A stretch of 64,000 nucleotides of DNA from Pseudomonadota bacterium (GCA_018241665.1 JAFEDK010000005.1:62001-126000); one strand, 5' to 3'. Counted from the first letter of the stretch, positions 43,569 through 53,316 are shown. Numbers and translations: made by a program. Notes: generated from the sequence alone by a model not told the origin.

Positions 43569-43713
43569 GGGTTCGGGGTCCTTGATGTCATGCGAAGCGG
43601 TTGGGGTCGGGATGCACGGCATGGGGTGCTTGTTGGGTGAGGCTGCGTTCGGGGAAAACTGTGGGGCGAATTCATCTGAGGATGAGGGCTCACCTGTGGG
43701 GGCGAGCTCATCT

Positions 43714-43780
43714 GTGGGGGCGAATTCATTCGCCCGCGGAGTTCGATCAACCCACAGAGGGCGAATGAATTCGCCCCTAC
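43714..43780. repeat. REPIN-like element, copy 4, with decayed arms
   Basis: Arms at 43714-43735 and 43759-43780 enclose a 23-base spacer starting GCGGAGTTCGATCAACC. To the left, 43660-43681 and 43693-43713 are two incomplete arms (GGGGCGAATTCATCTG and GGGGGCGAGCTCATCTG), as if arm ends had been copied in tandem and then decayed. It separates uraD from puuD. Confidence 0.9.
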
Positions 43781-43829
43781 AGGCTCAGCTCCCACAGATT
43801 CCATTCCCATCGCCTCACGCTCTACGGGT

Positions 43830-45023
43830 TCAATCCGCCACTTTGGCGCCCTGGGCGTACCAGCGGGCGATCAGCTGACGCTCGGCGTCGGTGATGCCGG
43901 TCAGGTTGCCAAGGGGCATGTAGCCGCTGGCCACCGTCTCGGCCATCTTGGCGGCGTGCTGGGCGATGCCTTCGGCGCCCTGCAGCACCACGCCCTTGGG
44001 CGGCTGGGCGAAGCCGGCCTGGGTCGGATGCTCGGCGTGACAGGCGGTGCAACGGGTATCGACCACATGCTTGACGGCGGCGAAGCTCACTTTCTCGCCG
44101 TCCGCCTTCACCGGGGCAGGCGCCATCAACACCATCAACAGGGCCAGCAGCGCGACACCGGCGGCGGGCAGCCACCACTTCACCTGGCCCCGGTGGCGCA
44201 GCACGAAGAACTGACGGATCAGCACGCCGGCCAGCATCATGACCACCAGCACCAGCCAGCCATTGGGGTGGGAATAGGTCATCGGGTAATGGTTGCTGAT
44301 CATCACGAACAGCACCGGCAGCGTGAAGTAGGTGTTGTGCACCGAACGCTGCTTACCGATCTGGCCGGGGCGCGAATCCACCGGCTGGCCGGCGCGGATC
44401 TGCTCGACCATGCGCTTCTGGCCGGGAATGATGTGGATGAACACGTTGGCCACCATCATCGTGCCGAGCATCGCCCCCACATGCATGTAGGCGCCGCGGG
44501 CCGAGAACAGCTGGTGCAGCAGCCAGTCGGCCAGCACCACGAAGCCGAACAGCAGCACCGCCAGCAGGCCGTCACGGCCCATCAGCTTGCGGCACAGCAG
44601 GTCATACACCACCCAGCCGGCAGCCAGGAAGGCGATGGAGATGCCGACCGCGGCAGGCGGCGTCAGCGCCATCACCTTGGCGTCGATCAGGTAGCTGGAG
44701 GCGCCGATCCAGTACACCACCGCCAGCAGGCTCATGCCCGACAACCAGGTGGTGTAGGCCTCCCACTTGGACCAGTGGAGATCGTGGGTCAGCGGCTCGC
44801 CCTGCGGGCCGGTGAGGAATTTCTGGCTGCAGTAGAAGCCGCCGCCATGCACCGCCCAGAGCTCGCCGAACACGCCGCGCTTGGCGTCCTCGGGCTTCTT
44901 CGGCGGACGCAGGGAGTTGTCGAGCATCACGAAGTAGAACGACGCGCCGATCCAGGCGATGCCGGTGATCAGGTGGAGCCAGCGCAGCAGCAGGTTGGCC
45001 CAGTCGAGGAGATAGGTTTCCAT
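43830..45023 (-). CDS. puuD: Membrane-bound urate oxidase with C-terminal cytochrome c domain
   Basis: 397 residues. The N-terminal 300 residues form about eight membrane helices with the urate hydroxylase pattern (LRWLHLITGIAWIGASFYFVMLDNSL, MHVGAMLGTMMVANVFIHIIPGQKR, RSVHNTYFTLPVLFVMISNHYPM). The C-terminus is a cytochrome c domain with CTACH haem site and MPLGNLTGIT as the distal Met region. PuuD oxidises urate to 5-hydroxyisourate and passes electrons to the respiratory chain instead of making peroxide. Followed by uraH upstream and uraD downstream. Confidence 0.95.
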   Translation of the reverse strand: METYLLDWANLLLRWLHLITGIAWIGASFYFVMLDNSLRPPKKPEDAKRGVFGELWAVHGGGFYCSQKFLTGPQGEPLTHDLHWSKWEAYTTWLSGMSLLAVVYWIGASSYLIDAKVMALTPPAAVGISIAFLAAGWVVYDLLCRKLMGRDGLLAVLLFGFVVLADWLLHQLFSARGAYMHVGAMLGTMMVANVFIHIIPGQKRMVEQIRAGQPVDSRPGQIGKQRSVHNTYFTLPVLFVMISNHYPMTYSHPNGWLVLVVMMLAGVLIRQFFVLRHRGQVKWWLPAAGVALLALLMVLMAPAPVKADGEKVSFAAVKHVVDTRCTACHAEHPTQAGFAQPPKGVVLQGAEGIAQHAAKMAETVASGYMPLGNLTGITDAERQLIARWYAQGAKVAD

Positions 45024-45065
45024 GTTTCTTCAGTCTCTCGTGCGAAACGGTGCGCGGAACGTGGA

Positions 45066-45416
45066 TCAGCTGCCGCGGTAGGTGGAGTAGCTCCACGGGG
45101 AGACCAGCAGCGGCACGTGATAGTGCTGGGCCGGGTCGGCGATGCCGAAACGCAGGACCACTTCGTCCACGAACAGGGGTTCCGGCAGGGCCTGGCCCTG
45201 GGCGCGGAAGTAGTCGCCGGCGGCGAAGACGAGCTCGTAGCTGCCGCACTCGAAGGCCTCGCCGTCGAGCAGCGGGCTGTCGCAGCGGCCGTCATGGTTG
45301 GTGACGGTGCGGCGGATCTCGCGGCGGCCACCATCCAGGCGGTAAAGGGTCACGGCAATGCCGGTACCCGGCTTGCCGCTGGCGGTGTCCAGCACGTGGG
45401 TGGTGAGGCGTCCCAT
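45066..45416 (-). CDS. uraH: 5-hydroxyisourate hydrolase
   Basis: 116 residues, transthyretin-like. The N-terminal LTTHVLDTASGKPGTGIAV and C-terminal YHVPLLVSPWSYSTYRGS are the two diagnostic signatures of HIU hydrolase, including the terminal YRGS. It hydrolyses 5-hydroxyisourate to OHCU, the step between PuuD and UraD. First gene of the leftward purine group, divergent from a LysR gene. Confidence 0.96.
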   Translation of the reverse strand: MGRLTTHVLDTASGKPGTGIAVTLYRLDGGRREIRRTVTNHDGRCDSPLLDGEAFECGSYELVFAAGDYFRAQGQALPEPLFVDEVVLRFGIADPAQHYHVPLLVSPWSYSTYRGS

Positions 45417-45488
45417 GCTTGTGTCTCCAGTTGTTGGTGTGGGGATGTGCTGTGCAGTTTAGAGCCGCCGGGGATTAAGGAAATGGAT

Positions 45489-45506
45489 ATGAGCTTATAA
45501 GCTATA
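45489..45506. promoter_or_regulatory. LysR-type operator between uraH and LysR
   Basis: The perfect 12-base palindrome AGCTTATAAGCT (45492-45503) is embedded in an AT-rich stretch 37 bases before the LysR start and about 75 bases before uraH. TATGAGCTTATAAGCTATA has the T-N11-A layout of LysR sites. It probably binds the adjacent regulator. Confidence 0.55.
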
Positions 45507-45539
45507 TATACTTTTCAATATCTTCCTGCCCCCGCCCCC

Positions 45540-46475
45540 ATGAGCACCCGACGAAGCGACGACCAGCTCGACACCTACCTGCTGCGGATCTTCTGCCTGC
45601 TGATCACCGAGCGCAGCGTGTCGCGCACGGCGCTGCGCCTGAACCAGTCCCAGCCGGCGGTGAGCCTGGCGCTGAAGCGCCTCCGCACGATCCTCGGCGA
45701 CCCGCTGCTGGTGCGGGAAAAGAGCGGCATGGTGCCCACCGAGCGGGCGCTGGCGCTGCTGTCCCATGCCAAGGGCGCGCTGGCGGAGATCGACCGGATG
45801 ACCTTCGCGCCCGAGTCCTTCGAGCCGCAGACCAGCCGCTACGAGTTCCGCGTCGGCGCGCCGGACTACCTGGCACCGATGTTCATTTCAAGCGTGGTGG
45901 AGCGGATCCGCAAGGAAGCCCCGAACCTGCGCCTGAGCCTGCAGTCACTGGGGCCCAACTTCGATTTCGAGCGCTCCCTCGCCGAGGGGGATCTGGATGT
46001 GGTGATCGGCAACTGGCCGGAGCCGCCCCACCGCATGCACTTGTCGATGCTGCTGGAGGACGAGATCGTGTGCCTGGTGGGGGCGAACCATCCGCTGGCC
46101 CGCAAGGGATTCACCGCCGACGACTACCAGCGGGCGGTGCATGTGGTACCGATGCCGTACTCGATGAGCCAGCGCGGGGTGATCGACACGGTGCTGGCGA
46201 CGCACCGCCTGAACCGGGACGAGCGGGTGGTGGTGCAGTCCTTCACGATGGCGCCGTATCTGCTGCAGCACAGCGACCTGGTGTTCACCACCACGCGGCA
46301 CTTTGCGCAGTTCTACGCCGACCTGCTGCCGCTGGTGATCCTGCCCTCGCCGATTCCCTTCCCGGCGATGCGCTTCTACCAGCTGTGGCACGAGCGCAAC
46401 CACCTGTCGCCGGCCCACCGCTGGATCCGCCGCCTGCTCACCGACTGCGGCAAGCAGATCAAGCCGGGCAGTTGA
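45540..46475 (+). CDS. LysR-family regulator of purine catabolism
   Basis: 311 residues. The winged helix reads LLRIFCLLITERSVSRTALRLNQSQPAVSLALKRLRTILGDPLLVREKSGMVPTERAL (positions about 14-72), the NodD/PcaQ-like LysR branch. The effector domain is complete. It diverges from uraH over a 123-base gap holding a clear palindrome. Its location suggests control of uraH-puuD-uraD-puuE in response to urate or a later intermediate. Confidence 0.9.
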   Translation: MSTRRSDDQLDTYLLRIFCLLITERSVSRTALRLNQSQPAVSLALKRLRTILGDPLLVREKSGMVPTERALALLSHAKGALAEIDRMTFAPESFEPQTSRYEFRVGAPDYLAPMFISSVVERIRKEAPNLRLSLQSLGPNFDFERSLAEGDLDVVIGNWPEPPHRMHLSMLLEDEIVCLVGANHPLARKGFTADDYQRAVHVVPMPYSMSQRGVIDTVLATHRLNRDERVVVQSFTMAPYLLQHSDLVFTTTRHFAQFYADLLPLVILPSPIPFPAMRFYQLWHERNHLSPAHRWIRRLLTDCGKQIKPGS

Positions 46476-46500
46476 GGCGCCGCCCGGCAGGCCCGGTCAG

Positions 46501-48702
46501 TCAGGCCATGCGGGAGACGGGCATGCCGAGGTGGAAGCCCTGGGCGTAATCCACGCCCATGCTGCGCAGCTCGTCGAGGATTTCCTCCGACTCGACGAAC
46601 TCGGCGATGGTGAGGATGCCGAGCTCCTGGCAAAGGCGGGTAAGGTTGCGGACCAGGGTGCGGTCCACCTTCGACTTGACGATGTTCTTCACGAAGGCGC
46701 CGTCGATCTTCACGTAGTCGAAGGTCAGCTCGCGCAGGTAGTGGAAGGAGTTGTAGCCGCTGCCGAAGTCGTCCAGCGCGAACAGGAAGCCCTTCTTGCG
46801 CAGGTCGCTGAGGAATTTGCGCATGTGGGTCATGTCGCCGATGGCGTCGCGCTCGAGGATCTCGAAGACGATCACGTTGGGCGGTATGTCCAGCTGCGCG
46901 CACAGCATCTCGGCGTAGCCGAGGATGCCGCGGCCCTGGATCTCCTGGGCCGACAGGTTGATGAACAACCGGAATGGCGGCGCCCCCGGCGTGTCCAGGC
47001 GTTCCCGCGCGGCGGCGAAGCCCTGCTCGATGATGGCCCGGTCGAGGTCGCGGCCGAGGCCGTATTTCTCGATGGTCTCGATGAAGGCACCGGCCGACAG
47101 CGTGGTGCCGTCCGGCTCGATGATGCGCGCCAGCGTCTCGTAGGCGAAGGGCTGGCCGGTACGGCAGTCGAAAATGGTCTGGAAGTACGGCACCACCCGC
47201 TTCTCGCGCAGGGACGCGCGCAGCTTCTCGGCGTAGTCGCGGGTCGCGCGGCTGGCATGGACCCGGTCCTTCACCGATTCGAAGGTGCCGATGGTGTCCT
47301 TGCCGAGTTCCTTGGCCCGGTACAGGCCGATGTCCACGCCGGCCATCAGATCGGTGAGGCTGTTCGCGTCCTGCGGATAGGAGACGATGCCGATCGAGGT
47401 GGTGATGTGGAAGATCTTGCCGTCGTCACCCTCGAAGCGCATCTGGCGCAGCTCGGTACGCAGTTTCTCGGCCACCACCATCGCCCCTTCCAGGCCGGTC
47501 TCGACGAGGATGATGGCGAACTCGTCGCCGCCGATGCGGGTGGCCAGGTCACCACGCCGCATCACCGTGCGCATCTTCTCGGCGACCTGCTGCAGCACCA
47601 TGTCACCGCGTGGGTGGCCGTAGGTGTCGTTGACGTCCTTGAAGTCGTCCAGGTCGAGCATCAGGATCGAGAACTCATGCACGTGGCGCTCCGAGCGGCC
47701 CAGCTCGTAGCCGAGCATCTCGTTGAAGTAGCGCCGGTTGTGCAGGCCGGTCAGCGGATCGTGGGTCGAATAGTATTCGAGCTCCGACAGGGTGCGGCTG
47801 AGGGCCTTGCTGGAGCCGACCACCATCACCATCACGGCGAGGATGGAGTGGATCACGCTGCTTTCCTGCGGCGTCAGCTTGTCGAGGGACGCGTAGGCGA
47901 TGCCGAGCAGGCCGGACAGGTTGGACGAGTCGATGTCCGGCACCGGCACGGTGATCATGCGGATGTTGCTGGCATCCACCCCCTGGCGCTTGCGGTTGCG
48001 GATGACCTGGAATTCCTCGATGTCCAGCGGCACGTCGGGCGGCAGGTCGAGGTGCTCGATCATGTCGCGGGCCAGCCGGTGACGGGCCGAGGTCTTCACC
48101 TCCTCCGGGTATTCGCCCATGTAATAGACGTACAGGGACAGGGCGTTGTCTTCGGAGAAGGCAATGAAGAAGACGTCGAAGGGGAAGAAGGCGTGGAAGC
48201 CGAGCAGCACCTCCTGCACGAAGGCCTTCCACTGGGTGACCTTCTCGTGGGACAGCACGATGGTCTCGAGGACCCGGCTCTGGCGTTCGAGCAGGTCCTT
48301 CTCGATCAGCGTGCCGGCCAGGTCCTTGGAGACCCGGTTGAACTCCAGCATGACCTGCTGCAGGTCGCGGGAGTTGTTGCCGAGCTGTCGGCGCCGCTCG
48401 CCGACCAGCAGATCAAGGGTCTTGTCGAGGCGCTCGCAGCGCGCCACCGCCCGGTCCAGGCCGCGGGTCAGTTCGATGCGCTGGGCCTCGCTCATCGGCA
48501 GGCCTTCGATCTGCCCGAGGGAAGCCTGCAGCCCCTGCAGGATCTCGGCCCGCACGCTCTGGGTCAGCTCGGTGATGCTGGCGGCAAACAGGCTGCTGCG
48601 CGTCTGGCTCTCGAACAGGGCCGCGAAGCTCTCCAGCACCCGCTGGCGCATGCCCTCCTGGCGCTGCGGGATGACCAGCAATGGATTGGGTCTCAGGTTC
48701 AC
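46501..48702 (-). CDS. GGDEF-EAL cyclic-di-GMP enzyme with N-terminal sensor region
   Basis: 733 residues from a GTG at 48702 that overlaps the stop of the ODP-like gene (GTGA). The first 150 residues are helical (possible coiled coil), about 160-310 looks like a GAF domain, about 325-480 is GGDEF with intact RIGGDEF, and about 495-733 is EAL with YETLARI in place of the EAL triplet but with INLSAQEI, FEILERDA, ALDDFGSGYNSF, YVKIDGAFV and EFVESEE retained. Both cyclase and phosphodiesterase activity are possible. The GTGA coupling to the di-iron-type protein suggests oxygen or redox control of c-di-GMP. Confidence 0.9.
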   Translation of the reverse strand: MNLRPNPLLVIPQRQEGMRQRVLESFAALFESQTRSSLFAASITELTQSVRAEILQGLQASLGQIEGLPMSEAQRIELTRGLDRAVARCERLDKTLDLLVGERRRQLGNNSRDLQQVMLEFNRVSKDLAGTLIEKDLLERQSRVLETIVLSHEKVTQWKAFVQEVLLGFHAFFPFDVFFIAFSEDNALSLYVYYMGEYPEEVKTSARHRLARDMIEHLDLPPDVPLDIEEFQVIRNRKRQGVDASNIRMITVPVPDIDSSNLSGLLGIAYASLDKLTPQESSVIHSILAVMVMVVGSSKALSRTLSELEYYSTHDPLTGLHNRRYFNEMLGYELGRSERHVHEFSILMLDLDDFKDVNDTYGHPRGDMVLQQVAEKMRTVMRRGDLATRIGGDEFAIILVETGLEGAMVVAEKLRTELRQMRFEGDDGKIFHITTSIGIVSYPQDANSLTDLMAGVDIGLYRAKELGKDTIGTFESVKDRVHASRATRDYAEKLRASLREKRVVPYFQTIFDCRTGQPFAYETLARIIEPDGTTLSAGAFIETIEKYGLGRDLDRAIIEQGFAAARERLDTPGAPPFRLFINLSAQEIQGRGILGYAEMLCAQLDIPPNVIVFEILERDAIGDMTHMRKFLSDLRKKGFLFALDDFGSGYNSFHYLRELTFDYVKIDGAFVKNIVKSKVDRTLVRNLTRLCQELGILTIAEFVESEEILDELRSMGVDYAQGFHLGMPVSRMA

Positions 48703-49469
48703 GTGACTCTCCGGAAATGCCCGGCCTCGACCATCAGGTCCACGCCGCACTCCAGATTGCGGAACCAGTCGAGGAAGGCAGGCACCGCAGCGCCCCGGTA
48801 GATGGGCCCGTGCTGGGGGGCGATGAAGTCGATGTCGAGCCTGGACACCGCATCGACCCACAGGCGCGCCGCCTTGTTGGACCCCATGTAGCGGCGGTGG
48901 AAGCCTTCGATGTAGGGCACGTGGCTGGCGAAGTCGTCCACATAGGGCTCGTCTTCGCCGTCGGGCATCATCGCCGCGCCGATGTCGCCGGTGAACAGCA
49001 CCTTGGAGATCGGGTCGTAGACGTTGATCTGCCCTTCCGAGTGGAGGAAGTGGGCCGGCACCAGGTCCAGCCGGAAGCCTTCCGCCAGCTCGACCTGCAT
49101 GCCCTCGTCGGGCACGCCGATGAAGCGGCGCATCGACGAGATGCCGTAGTGGGGCAGGAAGCGCATCCAGATGCTCGACACGTACACCGGCGCCTCGGAG
49201 ATCTCCAGCCAGGTGGCCAGGCCGCCGACGATGTCCGGGTCCTGGTGGGACAGCATGATCGCCTTCAGCCGGTCGGGGCTCACGTAGCGCAGCAGCTCGG
49301 AGAGCACCCGCGGCATCACGCCGAAGCCGCCCGGGTCGAGCAGGACGCCGTCGTCGCCGTGGACGACCAGGTACTGGTTGGAACGGATGCCGTCTTCTTC
49401 GCCCGGCTCGCTCTCATTCAGGAGGATGAACTTGTGATCTTCAGTATTGAACAGGGGGATGTTGCGCAT
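48699..49469 (-). CDS. ODP-type metallo-beta-lactamase-fold protein (di-iron oxygen/redox sensor)
   Basis: 256 residues from MRNIPLFNTEDHKFILLNES. The fold is that of flavodiiron proteins without flavodoxin: AIMLSHQDPDIVGGLATWLE (H-x-D-x-D metal ligands), VPAHFLHSEGQINVYDP (His), VLFTGDIGAAM (Asp) and APQHGPIYRG (His). In ODP proteins this di-iron centre binds oxygen and acts as a sensor rather than a reductase. It lies between a PAS chemoreceptor and the GGDEF-EAL gene in one direction, the latter translationally coupled. Confidence 0.83.
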   Translation of the reverse strand: MRNIPLFNTEDHKFILLNESEPGEEDGIRSNQYLVVHGDDGVLLDPGGFGVMPRVLSELLRYVSPDRLKAIMLSHQDPDIVGGLATWLEISEAPVYVSSIWMRFLPHYGISSMRRFIGVPDEGMQVELAEGFRLDLVPAHFLHSEGQINVYDPISKVLFTGDIGAAMMPDGEDEPYVDDFASHVPYIEGFHRRYMGSNKAARLWVDAVSRLDIDFIAPQHGPIYRGAAVPAFLDWFRNLECGVDLMVEAGHFRRVT

Positions 49470-49531
49470 GCTGCTTCCTAGGATCCTTCTATGCTTGTCG
49501 CAGGCCATGGCCGGCGACGGATTCGCCGTAC

Positions 49532-51154
49532 TCATGCCTTGTGAATTCTGAACTCGCCGATCATGGCCTTGAGCCTGCCCGAGGTGGAGAGGAGATCCCC
49601 CGCCGCCTGCCTGGCTTCCCGGGAGGCCTGCAGGTTGTCGTCGATGAGCTGGGTGATGTGTTCCATGTTGCGCGCGACGTCCTCGCTGGCCTGGGTCTGC
49701 TCGACCGTGGCGGCGGAGATGCTGCGCGACATGCCGCTCACTTCGTCGGCGGCCTGGGTCACGCCCCCCAGGCTGGTCGCGCCATCCTGCAGGGACGCGA
49801 TGGTAGCCTCGACCTCGCTGCGCGCGACGGCCATCGCCTCCACCGCTTCGGCGGTGACCGACTGGATCGCCGCCACGGTGGCGGCGATGTCGCGGGAGCT
49901 GGAGGCGGTCCGCTCGGCCAGCGTGCGCACCTCGTCGGCCACCACCGCGAAACCGCGGCCCTGCTCGCCGGCGCGGGCCGCCTCGATGGCCGCATTGAGG
50001 GCCAGCAGATTGGTCTGCCCGGCCACCTCGCCGATGACCTGGGTGATGCTGCCGATCTTGTGGATGGCCTCGGACAGGGTGTGGATGGTGTCGCCGGAAC
50101 GGGACACCGCGTCCACGACACGGCGGGTCATGTGCACGGTCTCGCCGATCCGCGCGTTGCCGGCGGCGATCAGCTGCTGGGCGCGCTGGGCGGCATCGGA
50201 GGTATCGCCGGCGCTGCTGGCCACCTCCCGCACCGACACGCTGAGCTCCTCGGTGGCCGCCGCCACGCTCTTGGCGCTGTCGTATTGCAGCGTCGACTTC
50301 TCGCCGACCTGGCCCATCTGGCGGTCGAGCTGGCCGCAACGGGCCTCGATGGCCTCGGCCGCCATCGCGATGTCGTCGAGCATCGCCAGCAGGTGGGCCT
50401 GCATGCCGCCCAGTTGGCAGAACAGCAGGCCGGTCTCGTCGCGGCTGCTGACATCCACGTCGTTGGTCAGGTTGCCTTCGGCGATCTGGTCGAAGAACTG
50501 GGTCACCCGGGCCAGCGGACGATCGACACGCAGCGAGAAATAGATGCCGACGGAGACCGAAACGAGCGTCGACAGCAGCGCCGCAGCACCCACATAGGCG
50601 CTGCGTGCCGGCGTCAGTTCTCCGGCGAAACTCGCGAGCATTATCCCTGCTGACAGCATGGCCATGGCGCCCATTATGACCCACAAGCGGGTGCTGAAGG
50701 AAAAGCGCCCCAGCAGGCCAGGGTTGATCTTCGGGAAACGGGCGTGCCCCTCGCGGACCCGCGCGTAGAGGTTTTCGGCGGCCCTCACCTCATCGCGGGA
50801 CGGTTCGGTGCGCACCGACATGAAACCCACCGTCTGCCCGTTCTTGCGAACCGGCACGACGAAGGCGCGCACCCAGTAGTAGTCGCCGTTCTTGCAGCGG
50901 TTCTTGACCAGGCCATGCCAGGGCAGGCCGCTCTTCACCGTCTGCCACAGGTCGGCAAAGGCCTCCGGTGGCATGTCCGGATGACGGACCAGGTTATGGG
51001 AACGCCCCAGCAGTTCGTCGCGCTGAAAGCCGCTGATGCGGACGAATGCGTCGTTGGCGTGGGTGATGATGCCTTTAAGATCGGTTTTGGAGACCAGATA
51101 GCGGCCCTGGGGAAAAGGGACTTCGGTCTGCGTAACGGGCAGGTTGACCTTCAC
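49532..51154 (-). CDS. Aer-type PAS chemoreceptor
   Basis: 540 residues. The N-terminal PAS domain (about 15-125) is close to the FAD-binding Aer type: [42 protein letters not shown] and [19 protein letters not shown]. Two membrane helices follow near 155-175 and 185-205, then HAMP and signalling domain with [23 protein letters not shown] at about 390. Aer receptors sense redox state or oxygen through FAD. It heads the leftward group with the ODP protein and the GGDEF-EAL protein, all consistent with oxygen behaviour control. Confidence 0.92.
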   Translation of the reverse strand: MKVNLPVTQTEVPFPQGRYLVSKTDLKGIITHANDAFVRISGFQRDELLGRSHNLVRHPDMPPEAFADLWQTVKSGLPWHGLVKNRCKNGDYYWVRAFVVPVRKNGQTVGFMSVRTEPSRDEVRAAENLYARVREGHARFPKINPGLLGRFSFSTRLWVIMGAMAMLSAGIMLASFAGELTPARSAYVGAAALLSTLVSVSVGIYFSLRVDRPLARVTQFFDQIAEGNLTNDVDVSSRDETGLLFCQLGGMQAHLLAMLDDIAMAAEAIEARCGQLDRQMGQVGEKSTLQYDSAKSVAAATEELSVSVREVASSAGDTSDAAQRAQQLIAAGNARIGETVHMTRRVVDAVSRSGDTIHTLSEAIHKIGSITQVIGEVAGQTNLLALNAAIEAARAGEQGRGFAVVADEVRTLAERTASSSRDIAATVAAIQSVTAEAVEAMAVARSEVEATIASLQDGATSLGGVTQAADEVSGMSRSISAATVEQTQASEDVARNMEHITQLIDDNLQASREARQAAGDLLSTSGRLKAMIGEFRIHKA

Positions 51155-51353
51155 GGATTGTCTTTGGTGGGTATCCCCCGGCCGATCCGGCGGCTAGGTA
51201 ACCGGGAGACGCGTACTGTTATCCGGAATGCCCGACTGTAGTTTTTTATAGGGTGTCAGGCATTTGCATCAGCCACGGATTTCATGGCTTCGCGCCTGAC
51301 GATAGCAAGCTTTGATGGAGGTGTATGTCAGGTTTTCCTGAAATGAGCACCCA

Positions 51354-51376
51354 AAACCCTGATCCGGACAGGGTTT
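51354..51376 (-). terminator. Hairpin after the NarL-type regulator gene (upstream side)
   Basis: AAACCCTG (51354-51361) and CAGGGTTT (51369-51376) form an 8-bp stem with a 7-base loop followed on the minus strand by TTTT. It lies just after the end of the leftward two-component pair. Confidence 0.6.
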
Positions 51377-51411
51377 CCATCAAACCCCAGGCAGCGCGGC
51401 CGCCACCGGCC

Positions 51412-52044
51412 TCAATCGACGGTCAGGCCGTGGCGGATGGCGTAGCGGATCAAGTCCGCGTTGTTGTCCACCTGCAGCTTTTCCATCAGGCGCATCTTGT
51501 GGGTGCTGACGGTCTTCGGGCTGAGGTGCAGCTGGTCGGCGATCTCGCCGAGGGGCAGGCCGGCGACGATGCCTTCGAGCACCTGGCGCTCCCGCTCGGA
51601 CAGGACCTCGTGGGCCAGCGGGCGGGCGGGCCCGTGATCGAAGACCAGCACATCCCCCAGTGCCGGGTCGATGAAACGGCCGCCGTGGGTCACCTTGCGG
51701 ATCGCCGCCAGCAGCACTTCCGGCTCGCTGTCCTTGGTCACGTAGCCACCGGCGCCGGCGCGCAACGCGCGGGCCACGATCTGCCCCTCGTTGTGCATCG
51801 ACAGCACCAGGATGGGCAGCCGCGCATGCGCCACCTGCAGGCGGCCGATGAGCTCCAGGCCGGCCAGCCCGGGCATCGACATGTCGAGCAGCAGCAGATC
51901 GACCGCCTCCTTCTGCAACTGCTCGAAGATCTCTTCGCCGCGGGTGGCCTCGGCCACCACCGCGATGTCGATGGTCGTCGCGATGATCTGCTTGAGGCCG
52001 CTGCGCACGATGGCGTGGTCGTCGGCGATCATCAGCCGGATCAC
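51412..52044 (-). CDS. NarL-type response regulator
   Basis: 210 residues from a GTG at 52044 that overlaps the kinase stop (GTGA). Receiver domain: MIADDHAIVRSGL, phosphorylated Asp in LLLLDMSMPGL, Lys in GYVTKDSEPE. C-terminal LuxR-type helix-turn-helix: LSERERQVLEGIVAGLPLGEIADQLHLSPKTVSTHKMRLMEKL. It is the output of the adjacent PAS histidine kinase. Targets are unknown. Confidence 0.93.
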   Translation of the reverse strand: MIRLMIADDHAIVRSGLKQIIATTIDIAVVAEATRGEEIFEQLQKEAVDLLLLDMSMPGLAGLELIGRLQVAHARLPILVLSMHNEGQIVARALRAGAGGYVTKDSEPEVLLAAIRKVTHGGRFIDPALGDVLVFDHGPARPLAHEVLSERERQVLEGIVAGLPLGEIADQLHLSPKTVSTHKMRLMEKLQVDNNADLIRYAIRHGLTVD

Positions 52045-53210
52045 GCCGGCACCTCCGCCGCCAGCGGGAGCTCGATGGACACCGTGGTGCCCCGCCCGGG
52101 ACTGCTGTCGAAGACCAGGTTGCCGTCGAGGGCCAGCACGCGCTCGCGCATGCCGAGCAGACCGAAGCCGCTCAGCTGGTCGGCAGGCTGCGGATCGAAG
52201 CCGCAGCCGTCGTCGGCGACGCGCAGGTGCAGGCGGTCGCCGTCCCGGGCCAGCGACACTTCCACCTGGCGGGCGCCGGCGTGGCGGGCGATATTGGTCA
52301 GGGACTCCTGCACGAGGCGGAACACCACCGTCGCGCGGGCCTCGTCCATCGCCAGCTCCTCGTCGCAGGCATACAGGCGGCAGCGGATCTCGGAGCGGCG
52401 CTGCAAGTCGTCGAGCAGCCATTCGATGGCCGGCACCAGGCCCAGGTCGAGGGCCGCCGGGCGCAGGTTGCTGGCGATCTGGCGGACAACGTCGATGGTG
52501 CCTTCAGCCAGCTCGCGCATCCGCTCCGCCATGCGGAACAACTCGGGGTTGTGGCCGAAGCCGATGCGCAGCAGGGAGATGTCCATCTTCAAGGCGGTCA
52601 GGCGCTGGCCCAGTTCGTCGTGGATCTCGCGGGCGATGTGCTTGCGCTCCTGCTCCAGCAGGGTCTTCTGGTGGTGGGACAGCTCACGCAGCTGGCGGCG
52701 GGATTCGAGCAGGGCCTGCTCGGCCCGCTTCTGGGTGTCGATGTCGAGCATCTGGCCGACCGAGGCGATCATCCGGCCGTTCTTGTCGAGGATCTCGGAG
52801 ACCACCATCAGCGCCCACACCACGCGGCCGTCCTTGCGCACGTAGCGCTTCTCCATCTGGAACTTGGGCAGCTTGCCGTCGAGCATCTGGGCCCGCGCGC
52901 TGACGTTGTCGGCCAGATCATCCGGATGGGTGATGTCGTGGTAGGACATGCCCAGCAGCTCGGCCTCGGAATAGCCGACGAACTCGCACATGGCCTGGTT
53001 GACCTTGATGTAGCGCCCATCGAAGTCGGCCACCGCCATGCCGACCGCGGCGGAATCGAAGGTGCTCTGGAAGAACTCCTTGCTGAGGCGCATCTCCTCC
53101 TTGGCACGACGGAACCTGGCAACGGCGGCACAGGCGCCCGCCACCGTCGTGAGGCTCAGCAGGGTCATCGCCGCGGCGAAGGAGAGGTTGATGTTCGCTA
53201 ATACGTCCAT
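52041..53210 (-). CDS. PAS-domain histidine kinase of the NarX/HisKA_3 type
   Basis: 389 residues. One N-terminal membrane helix (about 8-30), then a PAS domain (about 45-165: STFDSAAVGMAVADFDGRYIKVN, ELLGMSYHDITHPDD, WALMVVSEILDKNGR), HisKA_3 with phosphorylated His in ERKHIAREIHDELGQRLTALKMDI, and the ATPase domain with VADDGCGFDP and GFGLLGMRERV. It should phosphorylate the overlapping response regulator. The signal is probably cytoplasmic since there is no periplasmic domain. Confidence 0.93.
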   Translation of the reverse strand: MDVLANINLSFAAAMTLLSLTTVAGACAAVARFRRAKEEMRLSKEFFQSTFDSAAVGMAVADFDGRYIKVNQAMCEFVGYSEAELLGMSYHDITHPDDLADNVSARAQMLDGKLPKFQMEKRYVRKDGRVVWALMVVSEILDKNGRMIASVGQMLDIDTQKRAEQALLESRRQLRELSHHQKTLLEQERKHIAREIHDELGQRLTALKMDISLLRIGFGHNPELFRMAERMRELAEGTIDVVRQIASNLRPAALDLGLVPAIEWLLDDLQRRSEIRCRLYACDEELAMDEARATVVFRLVQESLTNIARHAGARQVEVSLARDGDRLHLRVADDGCGFDPQPADQLSGFGLLGMRERVLALDGNLVFDSSPGRGTTVSIELPLAAEVPA

Positions 53211-53316
53211 GCGCGTAGAGAAAGACTACCTGCCGTGGCTGCACGATCAGGCCGTTCCGGCCAGCGCGTACGCGCCTCGCCGAAGGACCGTGAACCCTTG
53301 TCGAAACGCAGGTTAA

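Noticed and set aside
51155-51411. Small gene between the PAS receptor and the NarL-type regulator
   Set aside because: The 257 bases contain a terminator-like stem and probable receptor promoter; no open frame with a ribosome site or motif was seen.
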